A program made the translations under genes and the position numbers. Below, piece after piece: positions 59,801 to 64,000 of a stretch of 64,000 nucleotides of DNA (its first letter is position 1; each line of letters opens with the position of its first letter). The notes below the pieces were generated by a model that saw only the letters and a program-made list of their open reading frames with translations, was not told the DNA's origin and searched no databases. Source of the stretch: Diadema setosum (taxonomy: Eukaryota > Echinodermata > Echinoidea > Diadematoida > Diadematidae); NCBI RefSeq assembly GCF_964275005.1, contig NC_092696.1, forward strand, positions 28,913,953 through 28,977,952, written 5' to 3'.

Positions 59801-62043
59801 AGGTCGTGCCCTTTTCACCAATCCTCGGGCGGGCCGCCCTGCCCATCTCAAGGCAGGTGCTGCCCAAATGTCTTCCCCCACTCCAGACCGTTCCAGAAAG
59901 TCCTAAAACAGCTAGTGCAGAAGGTGAGAAGTGACTATTTTGTCTTAAACTTATAAACAGAATAGAATAGATAATGATGAGGATAATAATATTGCATTTA
60001 TGCAGCACATTTTCAATGTACATGTTCGAATGCATTTTACAATGAAATCATTATTGGAACAAATTAGTTTTTAGATTATTTTTTTTTTAAGACCTTGAGA
60101 GAGTGTTATTTCTGGAGAGTTTGGGGTAGTTGATTCCACAGATTGAGAGCAGGAGATGAAAATGCTTTAGTGCCAAGTGTGGCCAGCATCTTGTAAGTGA
60201 GATAGATCAGCATGGCACCTTGTGAGAAGTGGAGGGCGTACCAGGATGGTTGATGCTGGGTTATGAGTTCAGATAATATAAAGTGGAGAGGAGCAAGACC
60301 ACAGAGTATGCATTTGAAAGTGAGTAGAAGTATCTTGGAATGGATCCTGGACCTGATGTGAAGCCAGTTCATTTGGCGGAGCACTGGTCACGCGTATGGA
60401 AAATTTGGGTGTACGTGCAGTAAGACTGGCAGTAGCATTGTGAACTCGCTGTAATTTTGATCAAACTATCATTATATCCTGATAATATTACGGTAGCTTT
60501 GACTAGACTACTGCATACGCCATATATTTCGCAAATCGAGACTTCCCGACGATTTCGCGAGTGGTTAAATTCGCGATCATGGAGTCCTGTACTGAGCGGA
60601 GAAATGTGTACGCGTACATCGCATTCATATTAGGATCACAGTCAATTTTTTCGCGTTGTTTTAATTTTGCGAATAGCAACTGACTCGCAAAATTCACGAA
60701 AATAAAAACCTCGCGAAATATTTAGCATATACAGTACTTTATAGTGTGGGTGGCATCCAAGTCTGCTTTCTAGACCTTTCCAAATCATGCATTACTCTTC
60801 TCAAGGGGCTGATTCCAGCAAGCTTTGTGTAACTGTTACAGGAATCTAAACATGAGACAATAGTCGATTAGAATGCGTCATCCTTCAGAGATTGAATGAT
60901 TGATGTGTCTATATTCACTCAGTCAAAAAATCCCTATCATGGGAACAATAAAAAGTCAACGAATATACTCGGTGAGTTTTCACCACATCAATTCTTGCCT
61001 TGGCCAGTTGTGTCAGCCAGACATTTTTTTTTTTTTTTTTTTAAACCCTTTCAGTATATTGCAAGCAAATTCCAAGTGGAGGAAGATGAATTTAGAACCC
61101 TGCTGAGAACTATTTTTTCTCTGTAATCCTTTTCTATCATCCTACAGTGCCTCTGAGCCCAATCATCAATGTGTGTGTGACTCCTAGCAGACCAGGAAAT
61201 GCCACGCCCTTGAGGACCACTCCAATGAAGTCCTTCCAAATCATTGGAAGCTCTATCACACCAGTAAAGACCGGTAAGTGAACAGTTTATCTGTATATTG
61301 AGTACTTCCATATATAAAGATTCATCACAGTAAGCATAAGATAAAATTGTAGATCCATTGCACAAAAATGCATCATCAGACTTCACCATGCAGATTTGAA
61401 TTGTAAGATAGCTTTATGTCACTTCAGTGGTGTACTTCTTTTGTTTGGTAGGATTTGTGTGATAAGGGAATAGGCACTGTATAAGTTTGATAGTACTTTA
61501 TAAAAGACAATAGTAGAGTATTATGGTTCATTTAGTGATTTTGTTTAGTTACATGGCATATGAGTGGTTGAGATGCCTAAACATGTTAACATCTTATGTA
61601 GATTACTTAACTAATCAAAGTGCTATAACATCACTCGCGCAAAGTAGTGTTGGGAACAATGACTGTGGTCATCATAGTAAAATCGATGATGACAGTAATA
61701 GTACTGATGTTGCCAGTGATCATAAAATGATTAGTATACAGACTGTGCAGTGCAATGATATGGATAATGTATGTGAATAATATGTTAGCAGTAACTTTTC
61801 CCCCCTTGTTCTTGCTATATGGATCGATATACACATGTTGTAGGTAGGGGGGCAGCATACTGTACATTCAGTCTCACATTTGACCTTCCAGAGTTTCAAT
61901 TCATAGATGTGGAGGTCACGCCCAGTCACCCCACTGCCACGCCCACTCATTCTGAAGCCACACCCATGTGGCAAGGGGAAGTGACCAGCCCCGATTTGGT
62001 GTGTGAGGAAGAGGCTACCTCCTGGCCCGATGACGACTGGTGA
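53846..62043 (+). CDS. STRA8-like basic helix-loop-helix protein (7 exons, 329 aa)
   Basis: Exons 53846-53848, 55048-55200, 55790-55865, 56612-56807, 59640-59923, 61148-61273 and 61892-62043 join in a closed frame (phases 0, 0, 1, 2, 1, 1) into 329 residues; human STRA8 is about that length. Residues 18-41 are a basic region and helix 1 (K-R-R-A-S-D-A-K-C-R-A ... F-E-L-L-R-K-Q-V), aligning without gaps to the same part of mouse STRA8 as I remember it. Then S-K-E-M-V-L-N (51-57) opens helix 2. Residues 138-237 are basic and proline-rich; 238-304 have many S/T-P sites. L-V-C-E-E (315-319) is an LxCxE Rb-binding motif near the C-terminus, as in STRA8; the last residues are acidic and aromatic. 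In mammals STRA8 acts with MEIOSIN in the nucleus to start meiosis. MEIOSIN kin are the main alternative. Confidence 0.68.
54361..54743. mobile_element. TTAA foldback family A, full copy (383 bp) in STRA8-like intron 1
   Basis: TTAA at 54357-54360; the right duplicate reads TTAG (54744-54747). Close inverted relative of 41344-41726: the arms agree over long stretches such as AACGTTTTGCGAGATATTCA and AGAAACCACTCTATGAGATG. Confidence 0.88.
55048..55200 (+). CDS. STRA8-like exon 2 (basic region and helix 1)
   Basis: Residues 2-52. Acceptor ATGCCCAG, donor AAG|GTAGGT. Holds K-L-K-R-R-A-S-D-A-K-C-R-A and F-E-L-L-R-K-Q-V. Confidence 0.75.
55790..55865 (+). CDS. STRA8-like exon 3 (helix 2)
   Basis: Residues 53-77 plus one base: E-M-V-L-N-Q-S-F-L-R-I-K-Y-L-E-G-V-L. 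Acceptor TTGTACTAG, donor G|GTATCT. Confidence 0.75.
56612..56807 (+). CDS. STRA8-like exon 4
   Basis: Residues 78-142 plus two bases: N-L-T-P-L-Q-L-L-R-A-I-H-H-Q-F and A-R-Q-R-R-G. Donor AG|GTAGGT. The acceptor CAACATAG at 56611 fits the phase. ATGCATAG at 56572 also fits and would add 13 residues (exon from 56573). Confidence 0.65.
56890..58270 (+). repeat. CCTCCGCC-type dispersed repeat, copy 1, in STRA8-like intron 4
   Basis: Opens with the hairpin ATGCCTCCGCCAC / GTGCCGGAGGCAT, then a (CCGT)n minisatellite (56936-57045), then phrases such as CTTGAAACTTAGTGTATACA and AGGTCAAAGGTCAAAGGTCA, and closes with CAGTCGCCAAAGCGACATTT. A stretch of about 120 bp near 57180-57290 is duplicated at 57340-57435 in this copy only. 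Confidence 0.85.
58271..59480. other. STRA8-like intron 4 remainder
   Basis: 58620-59300 has repeat-like text (GTGACCGTGCACCTCAAAAC near 58622 and the inverse TTTTGAGGTGCAGGGTCACA near 59274), so an inverted-ended element of about 670 bp is likely. No exon seen. Confidence 0.45.
59481..59550. repeat. TTTAACCC-type repeat fragment, copy 3
   Basis: TTTAACCCGTTGAGGACGGG, CTGATTTTTCTACAACACAT and TTTCCCATAGACACCTGCCC. The best preserved of the three, ending 90 bases before exon 5. Confidence 0.65.
59640..59923 (+). CDS. STRA8-like exon 5 (basic, proline-rich)
   Basis: Residues 143-237. Acceptor TGCCAACAG, donor G|GTGAGA. Many K/R with S-P-I-I and S-P-I-L motifs and P-P-N-L-G-K-A-R-A-K-K; likely nuclear localisation. 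GC-rich against its flanks, as expected of an exon. Confidence 0.72.
60106..60384 (-). mobile_element. LINE fragment, C-terminal end of the reverse transcriptase ORF (CR1/L2-like)
   Basis: The minus strand is open for 92 codons with I-R-S-R-I-x-x-K-I-L-L-L-T-F-K, G-L-A-P, A-F-S-S-P-A-L-N-L-W-N-Q-L-P. These are the hallmark closing motifs of CR1/L2/Rex-type LINE ORF2. Truncated; it lies antisense in STRA8-like intron 5. Confidence 0.8.
60509..60737. mobile_element. MITE with CATATATTTCGC-type inverted ends (229 bp)
   Basis: TACTGCATACGCCATATATT and the inverse of GAAATATTTAGCATATACAG close it. Inside, TTTCGCGAG and TCGCAAAATTCACG phrases face each other. Related worn copies are at 63330-63540 and perhaps 30704-31000 and 42829-43042. 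Confidence 0.75.
61148..61273 (+). CDS. STRA8-like exon 6
   Basis: Residues 238-279: V-P-L-S-P-I-I-N-V, then T-P-S-R-P-G-N-A-T-P and T-T-P-M-K-S. Acceptor ATCCTACAG, donor G|GTAAGT. Confidence 0.72.
61892..62043 (+). CDS. STRA8-like exon 7, with LxCxE motif and stop
   Basis: Residues 280-329 and TGA. Acceptor ACCTTCCAG. V-T-P-S-H-P-T-A-T-P-T, then S-P-D-L-V-C-E-E-E and the end S-W-P-D-D-D-W. Confidence 0.72.
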
Positions 62044-62110
62044 GACACATTCTTTTGCAGTTATAATGAGATATTGTATGCTCCATATACTTAGCAGCAA
62101 GTCTCTTTTT

Positions 62111-63270
62111 ATGCCTCCGCCACGAAGTGGTGCCGGAGGCATTATGTTTTCGGGTTGTCCGTCCGTCCGTCCGTCCGTCTGTCTGTCCGTCCGTCCTTCC
62201 ATCCATCTGTAATGAATTTTGTGGACAGAGTAACTAAAAAACCTTTTGAGGTATCCTAATGAAACTTGGCATGTATGTGTACTAGGGGGTAAAGTTGTGC
62301 CTATCAACTTTTGGGTGCACATGCTCAAGGTCAAAGGTTAAAAGGTAAAGGTCAAATATGTAAAATTTCACTATTTCCACCATATCTATGCAAGGCTTGA
62401 AGATATTTTCTTGAAACTTAGTGTATACATGTATTACTCAATTAAGATTCTCTGGTGAAAGTTTGGGGTCATGAGGTCAAAGGTCAAAAGGTCAAGTAAA
62501 AATATTAAAACCACTTTTTTCTCCGTACCTTGGAAATTGTGTAACGTATCTTCATGGAACATAGTATATAATATACATGTACTGACTGGCAGTGATTATC
62601 TAGAGAATTTAGGGTTCATGGGGTCAAAGGTCAGGGGTCAAAGGTCAAGGGCAACACTTCAAAATTTTACTATTTCCCTCATGTTTATGCAATGCCAACA
62701 GGATTATTTTTCTTTTACACTTGGTGTATGCATTTATAACCTAATAGAGATTCTCTGGAAAGTTTCTTTTTTTTCTTTTTCTTTTTTTGCCTCAAAGGTC
62801 AAAAGGTCAAAGATCAAGTGAAAGTGCTGAACTAACTTTTTCCTCCATATCTCAGAAGTGGCTCAAGTTATCTTGAAACTTACCACATATTTATGCATGT
62901 TCAGCCTGGCAGTGATTATCTTATGAATTTTAGGGTCAAAGGCCAGATGAAAATGGTAACAATTTACTATTCAATACAGAAATTGCACTTTTTCTCCATA
63001 CCTTGAAATTACTCAATGCATAAGAATATGAATGGGTCAAAGTCAAGTTAAAGTCCTTGAATCCCCAAATACATGCTCTCCTATTCATCCAATTAAAGCT
63101 AGGTCAAGGAAGGTGAACATTCAACACATTTGTGACAAACTTATCATTTTAATATTTTGCCAATTTTGTGAAAATGTAATCACACATTGTCCACATGTAC
63201 TATAGACCTATTAGGAGAATCATGCATTATGGCGGAGGAATACCAGTCGCCATAGCGACATTTCTGGTTT
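62111..63270 (+). repeat. CCTCCGCC-type dispersed repeat, copy 2
   Basis: Same opening hairpin, shorter (CCGT)n run, same body and the same closing CAGTCGCCATAGCGACATTT as copy 1, same orientation, without the internal duplication. Starts 67 bases after the STRA8-like stop codon, so the 3' UTR must be short or contain this repeat. Confidence 0.85.
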
Positions 63271-63329
63271 TTTTCATCATTATCATTATTTTAATTTTGT
63301 TTTTTTTTGTTTTTTTTTGCGGATCCGGA

Positions 63330-63540
63330 CTTCCTGACAATTTTGTGAGTGTTTAAATTCCCGATCGTAGAGTGAAGTAATGAACATAGAAATGTATGCT
63401 TGCACGTTACATTCATGCCAGGGTCAGAGTTAATATTTTCACTTGTTAAATTTGCATGTTAAACACCTGACTCGAGAAGTTCATGAAAATGATAACCTTG
63501 TGAAGTATATGGCATATATAGCAGTACTTTATTGTTTCCA
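63330..63540. repeat. Worn copy of the 60509 MITE family
   Basis: CGGACTTCCTGACAATTTTG, TTAAATTCCCGATCGTAGAG and GTATATGGCATATATAGCAG parallel the element at 60509-60737 in the same order. Confidence 0.6.
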
Positions 63541-64000
63541 CATGAATTCATATTCTGAAGTTTGTTTTAGTTTGTTAGATGTTGTGTTTTGTATTTTGAT
63601 AAGTTGTGTAGACCTACACAAACGATGTAATTTCGTCATAGGAACGAACAGACCAGACATGTACAAACTTGCACAGAGAATATGTTACTATAGAAGAGGA
63701 CTGAAGTAAGCAAGTGTTTCAATATATTCTGTCTTTTTATTTCCAAAAGAGACATGTTTTGTTTTCAGTGGTGGAATGACAGAATTGGACTTGAATGAAC
63801 AAAGGGGGGCAGTAAAATAGTTGACAACCAAAATCATATGAGTTCAGTTGAATAGAAATATTAGGAGGGCATTATGCAGTTTTGGCAGTGAAAGACCTTG
63901 ACGAGTTGGTGGATCAAGGGGACACACGGGGACACACTCTGACTTACATAAAGAGGCCGATTTGACAGAATGGAAAAGTGAGAGTTAATGGAGGTAATAT
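63541..64000. other. Window end, nothing recognised
   Basis: No exon or element end seen in the last 460 bases. Confidence 0.4.

Noticed and set aside
62015-62334. Minus-strand frame of 204 codons over the end of the STRA8-like gene
   Set aside because: It is the antisense of exon 7 and of the (CCGT)n part of the repeat, with R-T-D-G repeats typical of that minisatellite.

Overview
The window is animal nuclear DNA. It holds three multi-exon protein genes, all on the + strand, with GT-AG introns of up to 6 kb, set in a large amount of non-coding repeat. The sequence does not name the species. The repeat style (many TTAA-flanked foldback elements, poly-G tracts, GAGCGAGC satellites, a CCTCCGCC/GGCGGAGG repeat class) together with invertebrate-like TNF, PRMT1 and STRA8-like proteins suggests a marine deuterostome, most likely an echinoderm. 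That placement is inference.

Layout. 1-15400: no gene. It holds a Penelope-like retroelement fragment interrupted by a TTAA element, a repeat family with four copies, a nested inverted-repeat structure (3675-8449) enclosing a ~165 bp satellite, and small foldback repeats. 15403-24974: a TNF-superfamily ligand (4 coding exons, 285 aa, type II membrane protein); its first intron is half filled by a 3.16 kb TTAA-bounded element made of CCACA/TGTGG repeats. 24975-32100: intergenic, with foldback elements and a second array of the satellite. 32207-45211: PRMT1, the main type I protein arginine methyltransferase (10 coding exons, 361 aa); intron 6 holds a foldback-type transposon nested in another repeat. 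45212-51350: intergenic repeats. 51360-52260: promoter-like sequence. 53846-62043: a 7-exon gene whose 329 aa product resembles STRA8, the vertebrate meiotic-entry factor, with a divergent basic helix-loop-helix near the N-terminus and an LxCxE Rb-binding motif near the C-terminus. 62100-64000: repeat, no gene seen.

The exon phases of all three genes close without a break, so each looks intact. The three genes have no evident shared function. The STRA8-like gene is the most interesting content. The main repeat result is that five kinds of element in the window (the 0.8 kb pair, two foldback families, the 3.16 kb element and a partial family) all end at TTAA, the piggyBac-type target, while no transposase for them was seen.
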